A stretch of 64,000 nucleotides of DNA from NCBI GenBank assembly GCA_017396555.1, contig JAFQLS010000025.1, forward strand, positions 1-64,000. The letters run 5' to 3'. Below are positions 19,008 to 28,026 of the stretch, in pieces (within the stretch, counting starts at the first letter, position 1; each line of letters starts with the position of its first letter). The translations under genes and the position numbers were made by a program. This DNA comes from Lachnospiraceae bacterium. GTDB lineage: Bacteria; Bacillota; Clostridia; Lachnospirales; Lachnospiraceae. A model generated the notes under the pieces. The model searched no databases and was not told the DNA's origin. It saw only the letters and a list, made by a program, of their open reading frames with translations.

Positions 19008-19304
19008 CTATTTGTGGCGTTTGCTGAGAAGAAATGCCATTTTTTTAATCATGTCAATTTTTTTAATTTGTTCAGGTGACATATTGGTTTTAAGTACATC
19101 AATGATCAGCTCTGTTTCGTTATCAGAAAAATATATCCCTTTTGAACTGGCTTCACTTGTCTGTTTTATAAAAAATGGAATTATAGCTTCGTTTGATAAT
19201 CCTTTTGCACTTAAAATTATATTTGTTAAAGCATCAAGCTTTTCAGGCGAAATATTATTTAGTCTTTTATCATTTTTCCAGTCATCACTATTGTTATATG
19301 TCAT
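19008..19304 (-). CDS. Small hypothetical protein
   Basis: 98 residues starting MTYNNSDDWK. The start at 19304 is chosen because AGGAGG lies six bases upstream; a longer frame to 19340 overlaps the upstream gene and has no such site. The protein is helical, polar and has no signal or membrane segment. It contains SPEKLDALTNI and, later, MSPEQIKKIDMIKKM. Its short DKRL and PEQ motifs recur in the gene upstream (19321-19665), so the two may be distant paralogs. I do not recognise the family. It is the last gene of a minus-strand pair ending at the bidirectional terminator. Confidence 0.75.
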   Translation of the reverse strand: MTYNNSDDWKNDKRLNNISPEKLDALTNIILSAKGLSNEAIIPFFIKQTSEASSKGIYFSDNETELIIDVLKTNMSPEQIKKIDMIKKMAFLLSKRHK

Positions 19305-19320
19305 TATAATACCTCCTGTG

Positions 19321-19665
19321 TTATGTCGCTTGTCCGTCACTGTTTATCATAGTTGAATACATTTCAAACATACTCATGGCTGTTAAAATCGAATCTATTT
19401 TTTCCTTTTCGTTATCGTCTAAAATTTTCTTGATATCATTTATCATATTGCCAGATGTTCTTTTTTCTTTTTCTACTGAACAAATACCTATTTCATTTTT
19501 TTGATCTGAGTTATTAAAAAATCTTATAGTGTTTTGTAGTTCTTTAAAAACAACATACATAGACAACATTTTTTGTTGCTCCGGATTAAAGTAGGGAATT
19601 GCTGTTTTCATAATTTTAAGTCTTTTATCTGAAATTGCGTTATCAAAAAGATGGTTTGTATCCAT
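19321..19665 (-). CDS. Small hypothetical protein
   Basis: 114 residues, starting MDTNHLFDNAI, with GAAAGGA upstream. It is helical and soluble by composition (KMLSMYVVFKELQN; KEKIDSILTAMSMFEMY). The pair looks like a conserved two-gene unit, but I cannot name it. The gap to the downstream partner is 16 bases. It is oriented against the surrounding + strand genes. Confidence 0.72.
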   Translation of the reverse strand: MDTNHLFDNAISDKRLKIMKTAIPYFNPEQQKMLSMYVVFKELQNTIRFFNNSDQKNEIGICSVEKEKRTSGNMINDIKKILDDNEKEKIDSILTAMSMFEMYSTMINSDGQAT

Positions 19666-19730
19666 ATTATTCCTTTCTAAGTTTGTCTTTATATAATATT
19701 CAAGGGTATAGAAAATTATTCTTAAAAGTG

Positions 19731-19758
19731 AAAGAACCTGAAATTAATCAGGCTCTTT
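19731..19758 (-). terminator. Probable terminator of the cysteine-rich gene
   Basis: Inverted repeat AAAGAGCCTGA / TCAGGTTCTTT read on the minus strand, just past the stop at 19780, followed by a weak T-rich stretch. Confidence 0.55.
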
Positions 19759-19779
19759 CCGGTGATGGCTTCTAGATAA

Positions 19780-20013
19780 TTAGAAGCAACCACAACCACA
19801 GCTGCAGCCGTTATTTCCACAGATGTTATTTGAACCACCACAGAATAATAAGAGAAGGATAATCCAGAGACAGTTGTTGTCTCCACATCCGCATCCGTCG
19901 TTGTTTCCACAGAATAATAGGATTAAGATAAGCCAAAGACAGTTGCTTCCGTTACCTCTTTCATTATTACATCCGCATACGTTGCCACAATTTGTTGCTG
20001 CTAAATCACTCAT
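19780..20013 (-). CDS. Cysteine-rich small protein with two hydrophobic repeats
   Basis: 77 residues with 14 cysteines. The start at 20013 (MSDLAATNCG) is set by TTTGGAGGAAA just upstream; the longer frame to 20046 has no site. Two imperfect repeats each consist of an Asn/Gly/Cys run, then NCLWLILILLFCG or NCLWIILLLLFCG; the C-terminus is GCSCGCGCF. Cysteine-rich proteins of this kind occur in Clostridia and are sometimes labelled chorion-like high-cysteine proteins; the role is unknown. The two hydrophobic runs could be membrane segments or self-assembling strands. A spore or surface-layer role is possible; a sporulation-sigma-like promoter lies upstream (20044-20070). Confidence 0.78.
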   Translation of the reverse strand: MSDLAATNCGNVCGCNNERGNGSNCLWLILILLFCGNNDGCGCGDNNCLWIILLLLFCGGSNNICGNNGCSCGCGCF

Positions 20014-20043
20014 TTTTTTCCTCCAAAAATTTTGATTACAATA

Positions 20044-20070
20044 CATAATATGTGTCAGTGCTTGCCTAGT
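20044..20070 (-). promoter_or_regulatory. Possible sporulation-sigma-type promoter for the Cys-rich gene
   Basis: On the minus strand: AC (20070-20069), 16-nt spacer, CATATTAT (from 20052 downwards). This fits the sigma-K-like pattern AC-N16/17-CATANNNTA except for the last base. No good sigma-A promoter is seen. Such short motifs arise by chance easily. Confidence 0.3.
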
Positions 20071-20141
20071 TTCATCAAATCAAAAAAATATTTTAACATA
20101 AATATATTTCTCTGAATTTTATATATTAAGGAGGTGAATGT

Positions 20142-21038
20142 ATGAATATAGTTCGCAGGGAGTTTGATATTGATGTCCTTCATGCTAAAGGAATAAAAGG
20201 AAAAAATATAAATGTAGCAGTAATAGATACAGGAGTATTTGTTAATCATATAGATTTGAAAGATTCGGTAATTATGCAGATTGATATGCTTTCAAAAAGA
20301 AGGAATTCATATGATATAAATGGTCATGGAACACACATTGCAGGGATAATACTGGGCAGAGGGAAACTTTTGAATGGCCAATATAAAGGCATAGCACCTG
20401 AGGCAAATCTTATTTCGGTTAAAGTACTTGATGATAAGGGAAAAGGTAAAATAAATGATGTGATGAATGGTTTGGATTGGATAATTAGAAATAAAGAAAG
20501 ATATAATATTTCAATTGTTAATATGTCGGTTGGGGCCAATAATATTGATAGAAGAGATGAAAAATTATTAATTAATAAGGTTGAAAATTTATGGGATGCA
20601 GGAATAGTAGTTGTTGCCGCGGCTGGAAATAACGGACCTAAAAAGAGTAGTATATCGGTACCAGGTAACAGTAGAAAAATAATAACAGTTGGAGCTTATG
20701 ATGATAATAAACCCGTTTATATAGATAAGGATAATAGTATGGTTAATTATTCAGGAAGAGGGCCTACTAAGGAATTGGTTGTCAAACCGGAGATAGTTGC
20801 GCCAGGCTATAAGATAAAATCATGTTCCAATAATGGTAAATATGAGGTGAGAAGTGGTACGTCCATGTCAACACCTATAGTTTCGGGAATGTGTGCCTTG
20901 CTTCTTGGTAAATATCCAAAGACAAGTCCTAAAGAGGTTAAAGATATTCTTTATGAGACAGCAATTGATCTGGGTTTGCCAAAAAATACGCAGGGGTTTG
21001 GTAAATTAAACCTTCAAAAATTCTTATTGAGAGAATAA
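20142..21038 (+). CDS. Subtilisin-like serine protease (S8), intracellular
   Basis: 298 residues. The catalytic triad is visible: Asp29 (AVIDTG), His62 (NGHGTH) and Ser241 (GTSMSTP). There is no signal peptide and almost no propeptide, so it resembles intracellular subtilisins rather than exported ones. AAGGAGGTGAATGT precedes the ATG. A good promoter for the next gene lies across its 3' end, so the downstream chaperone-like genes can be expressed separately, though read-through is also possible. The substrate is unknown. Confidence 0.93.
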   Translation: MNIVRREFDIDVLHAKGIKGKNINVAVIDTGVFVNHIDLKDSVIMQIDMLSKRRNSYDINGHGTHIAGIILGRGKLLNGQYKGIAPEANLISVKVLDDKGKGKINDVMNGLDWIIRNKERYNISIVNMSVGANNIDRRDEKLLINKVENLWDAGIVVVAAAGNNGPKKSSISVPGNSRKIITVGAYDDNKPVYIDKDNSMVNYSGRGPTKELVVKPEIVAPGYKIKSCSNNGKYEVRSGTSMSTPIVSGMCALLLGKYPKTSPKEVKDILYETAIDLGLPKNTQGFGKLNLQKFLLRE

Positions 21039-21055
21039 CTAATTTGTTATATACT
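21027..21055 (+). promoter_or_regulatory. Promoter for the J-TPR/Hsp70 locus
   Basis: TTGAGA (21027-21032), 17-nt spacer, TATACT (21050-21055), inside and just past the end of the protease gene. Transcription would begin near 21062, downstream of the TTG at 21044, which supports the GTG start at 21086. Confidence 0.7.
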
Positions 21056-21085
21056 AAAGAAAATGCGTTTTATAAGGAGAATGTC

Positions 21086-24000
21086 GTGAAAAATATTTGG
21101 AATATATTAGAAATAGATGCTACAAAAGATGAAGAATTAATTAAAAAAGCATATAGAACAAAGCTTATGCATACTAATCCTGAGGATGATCCTGAAGGCT
21201 TTAAAAAGTTGCGTGAGGCATATGAAGAGGCAGTAAAACTTATTTACGAATCGGATGAAGAAGTTGAAGATGATACACCTAAAACAGAGGTTGATTTCTG
21301 GCTTGTGAAGGTAGAAGAAATTTACAAAAACTGGAAGAGAAGGATAGATGTTAATGAATGGAAAAAAATCCTTGAAGATGAAGTGTGTATTGCATTAGAT
21401 ACATCTGATGAAGCGTCAGAAAAACTGCTTGTTTTTCTGATGCAAAATTATAATATAATTTATGAAGTATGGAATGAAATTAATAAGACATTCGATTATC
21501 TTAATCTAAAATCCGAAATACGTGAAAAATTTCCTGAAGGATTTTATAATTTTGTATGTACTCAGATTTCATATAAGACATTTCTTGATTATAGTGAACT
21601 TAAAGGCGATAATGATGCACCTTATGACGAAACTATTAATAATTATTATAGTTTGAAAAGAGCTATGGATGAAGAAACAGAAAGTGAAGATTTATGTGGA
21701 ATTGTAGAGAGCATTGAGGCATCAGGCATTGAACATCCATATTTCACAACCGACATTTTAAGATATGCCATAAAATATAAATCAGACAATATAGAATATA
21801 TTAATAATTTGATATCAAAAGCAGAAGCATCAAATGAAAATTTTTATGTATATGCATATCTTTGTGAAGCATATATGTTCCTTGAGGATTACGAAAAGGC
21901 AGGATATTATATTAATAAGTCAAGAGAACTTAATAGTGAATTTATTAATGGTGAACTTATTTATATAAAATATCTTATGACAGTTGGAAATTATTCAGAG
22001 GCAAAAGAAAAGAGTGCCGATTTTTTGGAGGAGCACGGTAATCATCCGGAGGGACTTAAGTATATGCGAGAGTCTAATGAGATTATTATGCGAGATTACA
22101 AGGAAAAAGCTGATGCAGGTGACGAGGATGCGTTACTGGAGCTTGGATGGTGTATGTTCCAAAATGAAATGTTTGTAGAAACTATAGAAATGCTTGATAA
22201 GTACGAGCCTGATAAAGAGCATTACTTTGATTATTGTAATTTGTACGGGCGCTGTGCCATTGCCGGCGATATGTACGAAAAAGCACTTAATTATCTTATT
22301 AAGTGGAATAGATTAATTACAGAGCTTGTAGATGATGGGTCGGAAAAATATAAGAAGAGAGTTAGAAGATTAGCTTATTCATATTATACAATTGCATGTT
22401 GTGGTGCTATGCTTGCGCAGAAACATATGTATAATGCTGATTATGAGCAGAGGCGTGTTATGTTCAGGATGGCAGAGGATAATATGAAAAAAGCAATAGA
22501 AAGTGAAAATGATGAAAGAGAACTTTATCATTACAAGGAACGCCTCGCTTATTTATATGTTAAAAATGAATATCCGAATGAGGCAATTCAGATTTGTAAT
22601 GAAATAATTGAGAGAGAACCTCAGTATTATCCGGCTTATTGTGTAAGACAGATGGCTTTCTTTGCTATGAAAAACGGACAAGGGGTAATAGACGATTTCT
22701 ATAATTCGATAGACATATATCCTTTGAATCCGGAAGTATATGAATACGCAATTAAAGCGTTTATTAATTATGAACAGTATTCAGATGCAAAGAATATTAT
22801 TGAAAGAGCAAAAGAAAACAATGTTACATCATTAATAATAGAAACATTAAATACTCTTGTTGATAGGTGTATAGCCGAAAATACTCCTGAGAGTGTTGAT
22901 AAAGCTATTAAAGAATTGGATAAGCTTGAAGAAAATATGTCGGTCTATGTTGCAGAAGGAACATCAAATGATAGTATAGCTGAATTCTATTATAATAAAA
23001 TGCTTAATTATATTAAAACTAACTCTTATGAGAATGCATTGTTTGAAATTAAGAATGCGATGAAATACAATAAATACCCATTCAAATATTTATGGTATTG
23101 TGCAGAACTCTATATAAGAATGGATAAATTAGAAGAAGCTTATAATATATATAATGAGGCTATTTTAGCAGGAAGAGAAGAGGCAGAGGCTTATTATAAT
23201 ATTGGTAAGATAATGTCTAAATTGAATTCAAAGACAGATGAAATAATTAAGGTGTATGAAAAAGGTCTTAGTCTCGAACCGGATCATTATGCCTTAAATG
23301 ATATGCTTGCAGAATTATATATTGAGAAATTTAAAAGAAACGGAAATCATAAGTACTATGAGATTGCGATTGAATATGAAAATAAACAGATAGAAGTTAA
23401 TCCGGGAGCATATGTTCATGTTAACAGAGGCCTTATGTATCTTGACAATGGTGAATTTGAAAATGCTATTATTGATTTTGAAAAAGCAATAGAATTTGAG
23501 CCTAATGATATATATGCCTATAACAATATTGCTTATACCTATAAACGTCAGTGCGAATATGAAAAAGCTGTAGATGTATACAAAAAAGGCTTGGAATTAG
23601 ATGTGGATGAGTCTAAAGAAATTCTACATAGAAATCTGTATATTGCATATTTACTTCTTGGTAGATATGAAGAGGCAAAAGAACAAGTTGAATTAATGAT
23701 TAAGGAATACTATGGTGGACAAGCAGGATTCGATATGTTTGGTGAAATTTTCAGTCATTCAGGAGAATTTAAGAAATGTCTTGAAGCAGAGGAAAGATTC
23801 GCAGAATATGTTAAGGATAAAGAAGAGTGTTACAAATCTTTAACAGAAACAGCTATTCATCTTGGGGATAATAAGCTTGCAAAAAAATATTTAAAGTTGT
23901 TAAAAAATGCTTGTGATGAAGATAAAGAAAGCTATTACACAATGCTCGCAAATTATTATATTCATTTTAAAGGCGATAAACAAAAGGCACTTCGTTATTT

Positions 24001-24427
24001 TGTAAAAGCAACTGCTAATGCAAGATATATACAACCATATATAAATACATGCAGACTACGATACAAATTAGGAATGAATCCTAAGGCTGAGATTGATGAG
24101 TTATTCAGAATCATAGATAGTATATGGTATTCAAGAGAAAGCTTTATTAATTATGTTATAGATGGAAAAAGAAATAATTTTAATATGGCGCTTATTAAAT
24201 TTTTTATGGGTGATGTTGAGGGTGCTATGGAATTTATGGGTAGAATGGATAGATTCCCGATGTGTGCTAACTGTCATTACAGTAAATGTTATGAAAGACT
24301 TTATCTTGAAGCAATTATTGAAGGCAAATACGGGAATAGAACAAAGGCACTTGAGTTATTAGAGGAAGCATTATTAATAAACCCTTCTGATTTGGAAGTA
24401 AAAGAAGAAATAAAGGATTTGAGATAA
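21086..24427 (+). CDS. J-domain-like protein with long TPR array
   Basis: 1113 residues from a GTG at 21086, chosen because AAGGAG lies six bases upstream; a TTG 42 bases earlier would fall inside the promoter. The first ~55 residues resemble a J domain (IWNILEIDATKDEELIKKAY, then PEGFKKLREAYEEA), but the HPD tripeptide needed to stimulate Hsp70 is altered to HTNPED. The rest is helical repeats of TPR type (for example YLDNGEFENAIIDFEKAIEFEP near residue 795). A CANCHYSKC cluster near residue 1060 could bind metal. The gene ends one base before an Hsp70 gene, so a co-chaperone or client adaptor role is likely, as for DjlB/DjlC with HscC in E. coli. Confidence 0.85.
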   Translation: MKNIWNILEIDATKDEELIKKAYRTKLMHTNPEDDPEGFKKLREAYEEAVKLIYESDEEVEDDTPKTEVDFWLVKVEEIYKNWKRRIDVNEWKKILEDEVCIALDTSDEASEKLLVFLMQNYNIIYEVWNEINKTFDYLNLKSEIREKFPEGFYNFVCTQISYKTFLDYSELKGDNDAPYDETINNYYSLKRAMDEETESEDLCGIVESIEASGIEHPYFTTDILRYAIKYKSDNIEYINNLISKAEASNENFYVYAYLCEAYMFLEDYEKAGYYINKSRELNSEFINGELIYIKYLMTVGNYSEAKEKSADFLEEHGNHPEGLKYMRESNEIIMRDYKEKADAGDEDALLELGWCMFQNEMFVETIEMLDKYEPDKEHYFDYCNLYGRCAIAGDMYEKALNYLIKWNRLITELVDDGSEKYKKRVRRLAYSYYTIACCGAMLAQKHMYNADYEQRRVMFRMAEDNMKKAIESENDERELYHYKERLAYLYVKNEYPNEAIQICNEIIEREPQYYPAYCVRQMAFFAMKNGQGVIDDFYNSIDIYPLNPEVYEYAIKAFINYEQYSDAKNIIERAKENNVTSLIIETLNTLVDRCIAENTPESVDKAIKELDKLEENMSVYVAEGTSNDSIAEFYYNKMLNYIKTNSYENALFEIKNAMKYNKYPFKYLWYCAELYIRMDKLEEAYNIYNEAILAGREEAEAYYNIGKIMSKLNSKTDEIIKVYEKGLSLEPDHYALNDMLAELYIEKFKRNGNHKYYEIAIEYENKQIEVNPGAYVHVNRGLMYLDNGEFENAIIDFEKAIEFEPNDIYAYNNIAYTYKRQCEYEKAVDVYKKGLELDVDESKEILHRNLYIAYLLLGRYEEAKEQVELMIKEYYGGQAGFDMFGEIFSHSGEFKKCLEAEERFAEYVKDKEECYKSLTETAIHLGDNKLAKKYLKLLKNACDEDKESYYTMLANYYIHFKGDKQKALRYFVKATANARYIQPYINTCRLRYKLGMNPKAEIDELFRIIDSIWYSRESFINYVIDGKRNNFNMALIKFFMGDVEGAMEFMGRMDRFPMCANCHYSKCYERLYLEAIIEGKYGNRTKALELLEEALLINPSDLEVKEEIKDLR

Positions 24428-24428
24428 T

Positions 24429-26123
24429 ATGATAGTTGGAATTGATTTAGGTACAACAAATAGTCTGATAGCATATTTTGAAGGTGATAAGGCAAAGATT
24501 ATACCTAACAGACTTGGGAAAAATCTTACACCTTCTGTTGTCAGTATTGATGAAGACAATAATATATATGTAGGAGAAACGGCAAAGGAAAGAATGCTTT
24601 TGTATCCTGATACAGCAGCAAGTGTATTTAAAAGGGATATGGGAAGCAATAAAAAGTATGAATTATCAGGAAAGCAGTATTCTCCGCAGGAGTTGTCTTC
24701 TTTTATTTTAAGAGCATTAAAGGAAGATGCAGAGGAATTTATAGGTGAAAAGATTACAGAGGCTGTAATTAGTGTACCGGCATATTTTAATGATGCAAGA
24801 AGAAAGGCTACAAAGGAAGCAGGAGAGCTCGCAGGTTTAAAGGTTGAAAGAATTATTAGTGAACCAACAGCAGCCGCAATTGCATATGGATTATATGAAA
24901 CAAATAAGGATTCGAAATTCCTTGTTTTTGATTTGGGTGGTGGTACATTTGATGTATCTATACTTGAGTTGTTTGGAAATATTTTAGAGGTTAGAGCGGT
25001 TGCCGGTGACAATTTCCTTGGCGGAGAAGATTTTACTAAGGTGTTAGAAGATATGTTTTTTGAACATTTCTTTGACCTTGACAGAGAAGCACTGGATGAA
25101 AAGACACTTTCACACATTCATAAGCAGGCGGATGAATGTAAGATTAATTTTGAAAACAATCGTACCTCAGTTATGAAGTGTAATATTGATGGCAAGGTTC
25201 ATGAATTCAAAGTAGATATTGATAAATATGAGGAAGCCTGTGAGGAGTTATTAGAGAAGATTAGACAACCGATTAAGAAGAGTATTACAGATGCACATAT
25301 TAAGGTATCTGACATAGACAAGGTAGTATTGGTTGGTGGTAGTACAAAGCTTTCTATAGTAAGAAAATTTGTTGGAAAATTATTTAGAAGTATTCCGGAT
25401 GTTCAGGTTGATCCCGACCAGGCAATTGCACTAGGTGCTGCAATTCAGGCTGCTATGAAGGAAAGATGTGAGGCTGTTAAGGAGGTCATCTTAACAGATG
25501 TATGTCCTTTTACACTTGGAACAGAGGTTGTAGTAGAAAGGGAAAATAACAGATTTGAGAATGGCCATTTTTGTCCGATTATAGAAAGAAATACTGTTAT
25601 TCCTGCAAGTAGAACTGAGAGAATGTATACGGTGCATGATAATCAGACAAAAATCAGAATAAATGTTCTTCAAGGTGAAAGCAGATTTGCAGAAAATAAC
25701 CTTTCGTTAGGGGAAATATGTGTAGATGTACCTTCCGGACCTGCAGGAAAAGAGGCAATTGATGTGACTTACACCTATGATATTAATTCTATTCTTGAGG
25801 TTCAGGTTATTGTTCTTTCTACGGGTAAGGTTGTTAAAGAGATAATTAAGAGTCAGTATACTAAGCTTACCGACGAAGAAATTAAGGCCAGAATGGAAGA
25901 AATAGCATATCTTAAGATTCATCCAAGAGATCAGGAGGCAAATAAACTTTTGCTTCTTAGAGGTGAGCGTTTGTATGAAGAGAGTCTTGGAAATATAAGA
26001 TTTAAGATTAATTATGAGATAGAAGAGTTTGAAAAAGCATTATATACAAGAGATAATGCAAAGATTGAAGAAGCTAGAAAGAAATTTGAAGAATTTCTAG
26101 ATGATTTTAATACACCATTTTAG
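24429..26123 (+). CDS. Hsp70-family chaperone (HscC-like)
   Basis: 564 residues, shorter than housekeeping DnaK (~610-640). ATPase motifs are complete: GIDLGTTNS near the start, FDLGGGTFDVS near residue 163 and VVLVGGSTKL near residue 303. The substrate-binding beta domain begins around CPFTLGTEVV (near 358), and the helical lid is short and ends FLDDFNTPF without a DnaK-type EEVD or glycine-rich tail. These features fit HscC-type Hsp70s, which handle restricted client sets. It is coupled to the J-TPR gene (1-nt gap) and followed by a DUF815 ATPase (15-nt gap). It is unlikely to be the main DnaK because grpE and dnaJ are not adjacent. Confidence 0.92.
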   Translation: MIVGIDLGTTNSLIAYFEGDKAKIIPNRLGKNLTPSVVSIDEDNNIYVGETAKERMLLYPDTAASVFKRDMGSNKKYELSGKQYSPQELSSFILRALKEDAEEFIGEKITEAVISVPAYFNDARRKATKEAGELAGLKVERIISEPTAAAIAYGLYETNKDSKFLVFDLGGGTFDVSILELFGNILEVRAVAGDNFLGGEDFTKVLEDMFFEHFFDLDREALDEKTLSHIHKQADECKINFENNRTSVMKCNIDGKVHEFKVDIDKYEEACEELLEKIRQPIKKSITDAHIKVSDIDKVVLVGGSTKLSIVRKFVGKLFRSIPDVQVDPDQAIALGAAIQAAMKERCEAVKEVILTDVCPFTLGTEVVVERENNRFENGHFCPIIERNTVIPASRTERMYTVHDNQTKIRINVLQGESRFAENNLSLGEICVDVPSGPAGKEAIDVTYTYDINSILEVQVIVLSTGKVVKEIIKSQYTKLTDEEIKARMEEIAYLKIHPRDQEANKLLLLRGERLYEESLGNIRFKINYEIEEFEKALYTRDNAKIEEARKKFEEFLDDFNTPF

Positions 26124-26138
26124 AAAAGAGGCAGTTAA

Positions 26139-27446
26139 ATGTATAAGGAAATTGCAAAGTTAGTATTATATGCAGATATGGATAAAGATTGTGTGTTGTA
26201 TAATATGGCTCATATATTCAAGGAATTTGATGATGGGAATTATTCAAAGGAATATTTAACCAGACGAATACTTGGACAGATAAAGAGATTGCTTGATATA
26301 GCTACTGATTATGGATTTGATAAAAATTTATGGCAAAATTATCTCACATTTGTCTTAATAACAAATGAGAATCCATTTAGTCTTACCTGTGAAAAAGTAG
26401 GTGCTAACGAAGGAAGTGTAAATTTCTTTGCTAAAAATGATTGTAAAGCATTTTTAAATTTGTTTAATTATGATTTTAGTGCTATTGAAGAAGCTCTTTC
26501 TATAGATTGCTTTTCAATAATTACTAACTATAGGTCTATAGTTAAAAAAGAAAGAATGTATAATAAAAATGTTAGTGAGAAGGTACAGACTCTTAGTGAA
26601 AAGTTAGCGGCTTCTAAGGATGAAGAAGAATTTTTTATACATTTAACAGAATTTTATAAGTCTTATGGTGTGGGTATGTTTGGACTTAATAAGGCATTTA
26701 GAATTAAGAAGGGTAAAAATGAAGGTGAAGTAGAATTTTGCCCTATTAATAATATGGATAAGGTTATGCTTTCAGATTTGATAGGTTATGAGATTCAGAA
26801 AAAGAAACTTGTAGATAACACAAAAGCATTTGTAGAAGGCAGAGAAGCCAATAATGTATTGTTGTTTGGCGATAGTGGCACTGGAAAGTCTACAAGCATT
26901 AAAGCTATTGTAAATGAATACTATGACCAGGGACTTAGAATGATAGAAATTTATAAGCATCAGTTCTGTGACCTGTCCAACGTAATTGCCAGTATCAAAA
27001 ATAGAAATTACAGATATATTATATATATGGATGATTTGTCATTTGAGGAATTTGAGATCGAATACAAGTTTTTGAAAGCTGTTATAGAAGGTGGAGTAGA
27101 AACTAAGCCTGATAATATTCTGATTTATGCTACCTCAAATCGCAGACATCTTATTAAGGAAACCTGGAATGACAGAAATGATATGAATATGGAATTACAT
27201 CATTCGGATACAGTTGAAGAAAAGCTTTCATTGGTAAATAGATTTGGTGTTACAATATGCTATTCAAAACCAAGCCAAAAGGAATATTTTAACATTGTGT
27301 GTGAATTAGCTAAGAGATACGATAATATTAAGCTTACAGATGAAGAACTAAAGGCCGAGGCTAACAAATGGGAGCTTAGTCATGGAGGAATTTCAGGAAG
27401 AACAGCACAACAATTTATTAATTATTTAGCAGGAATGGAGTCGTAA
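26139..27446 (+). CDS. DUF815-type AAA ATPase
   Basis: 435 residues. The C-terminal ~250 residues carry an ATPase core: Walker A GDSGTGKS near residue 245 and a Walker B-like [13 protein letters not shown] near 289, with a YATSNRRHL sensor segment. This is the DUF815 arrangement, whose function is unknown. The first ~180 residues are helical and not recognised. The gene sits between the Hsp70 and DUF5662 genes in a tight unit, suggesting work on the same clients or complex. Confidence 0.86.
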   Translation: MYKEIAKLVLYADMDKDCVLYNMAHIFKEFDDGNYSKEYLTRRILGQIKRLLDIATDYGFDKNLWQNYLTFVLITNENPFSLTCEKVGANEGSVNFFAKNDCKAFLNLFNYDFSAIEEALSIDCFSIITNYRSIVKKERMYNKNVSEKVQTLSEKLAASKDEEEFFIHLTEFYKSYGVGMFGLNKAFRIKKGKNEGEVEFCPINNMDKVMLSDLIGYEIQKKKLVDNTKAFVEGREANNVLLFGDSGTGKSTSIKAIVNEYYDQGLRMIEIYKHQFCDLSNVIASIKNRNYRYIIYMDDLSFEEFEIEYKFLKAVIEGGVETKPDNILIYATSNRRHLIKETWNDRNDMNMELHHSDTVEEKLSLVNRFGVTICYSKPSQKEYFNIVCELAKRYDNIKLTDEELKAEANKWELSHGGISGRTAQQFINYLAGMES

Positions 27447-27449
27447 AAA

Positions 27450-27995
27450 GTGAATCTTATTAGAAGATTTTTTGGGCATCTTAATACTATCAACAGACAT
27501 AAATGGCTTGTGATGAAGCATTGCTTTAGAGTGGGGTTATATAGACAGGGATTAATGCATGATTTGTCTAAATATGCTCCGGCAGAATTTTTGGTTGGTG
27601 TTAAATATTATCAGGGTAACAGAAGTCCTAATAGTGCTGAAAGAGAGATTGTAGGTTATAGTAGCGCATGGCTCAGGCATAAAGGAAGGAATAAGCATCA
27701 TCTTGAATATTGGATAGATTACAGTATTGACCCTAATAAAACCATGGTTGGTTGTGAGATGCCTGTTAAGTATGTAGTTGAAATGTTTTGTGACAGAGTA
27801 GCAGCAAGCAAAAATTATAATAAAGGTAAATATAAGGATAGTTTTCCTTATGAATATTATTTAAATTCTAAGGAACATTATATTGTGAATGAAAAAACAG
27901 GTGAATTGTTAGGTAGTTTACTTAAAATGTTAAGCGAAAAGGGTGAAAGCTACACATTTGATTATATTAAAAGAGAATTACTAAATAAAAGCTAG
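27450..27995 (+). CDS. DUF5662 family protein
   Basis: 181 residues from a GTG three bases after the DUF815 stop. Conserved-looking features are HKWLVMKHCF, LMHDLSKYAPAEF and RHKGRNKHHLEYW; the regular His/Asp pattern (HDLSK, KHH) suggests a metal-dependent or HD-like helical protein, but no activity is known. There is no signal or membrane segment. It is the fourth gene of the chaperone locus; the following ATPase gene begins 31 bases on. Confidence 0.82.
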   Translation: MNLIRRFFGHLNTINRHKWLVMKHCFRVGLYRQGLMHDLSKYAPAEFLVGVKYYQGNRSPNSAEREIVGYSSAWLRHKGRNKHHLEYWIDYSIDPNKTMVGCEMPVKYVVEMFCDRVAASKNYNKGKYKDSFPYEYYLNSKEHYIVNEKTGELLGSLLKMLSEKGESYTFDYIKRELLNKS

Positions 27996-28026
27996 TACTA
28001 GAAGAAAATAGAAATGAGAGATAATT

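Noticed and set aside
19012-19356. 114-residue plus-strand frame
   Set aside because: Opposite to the small minus gene, which has a proper AGGAGG site; the + frame has none.
24374-25117. 247-residue minus-strand frame
   Set aside because: Antisense to the Hsp70 gene, serine-rich low-complexity translation typical of a shadow frame; no ribosome binding site.
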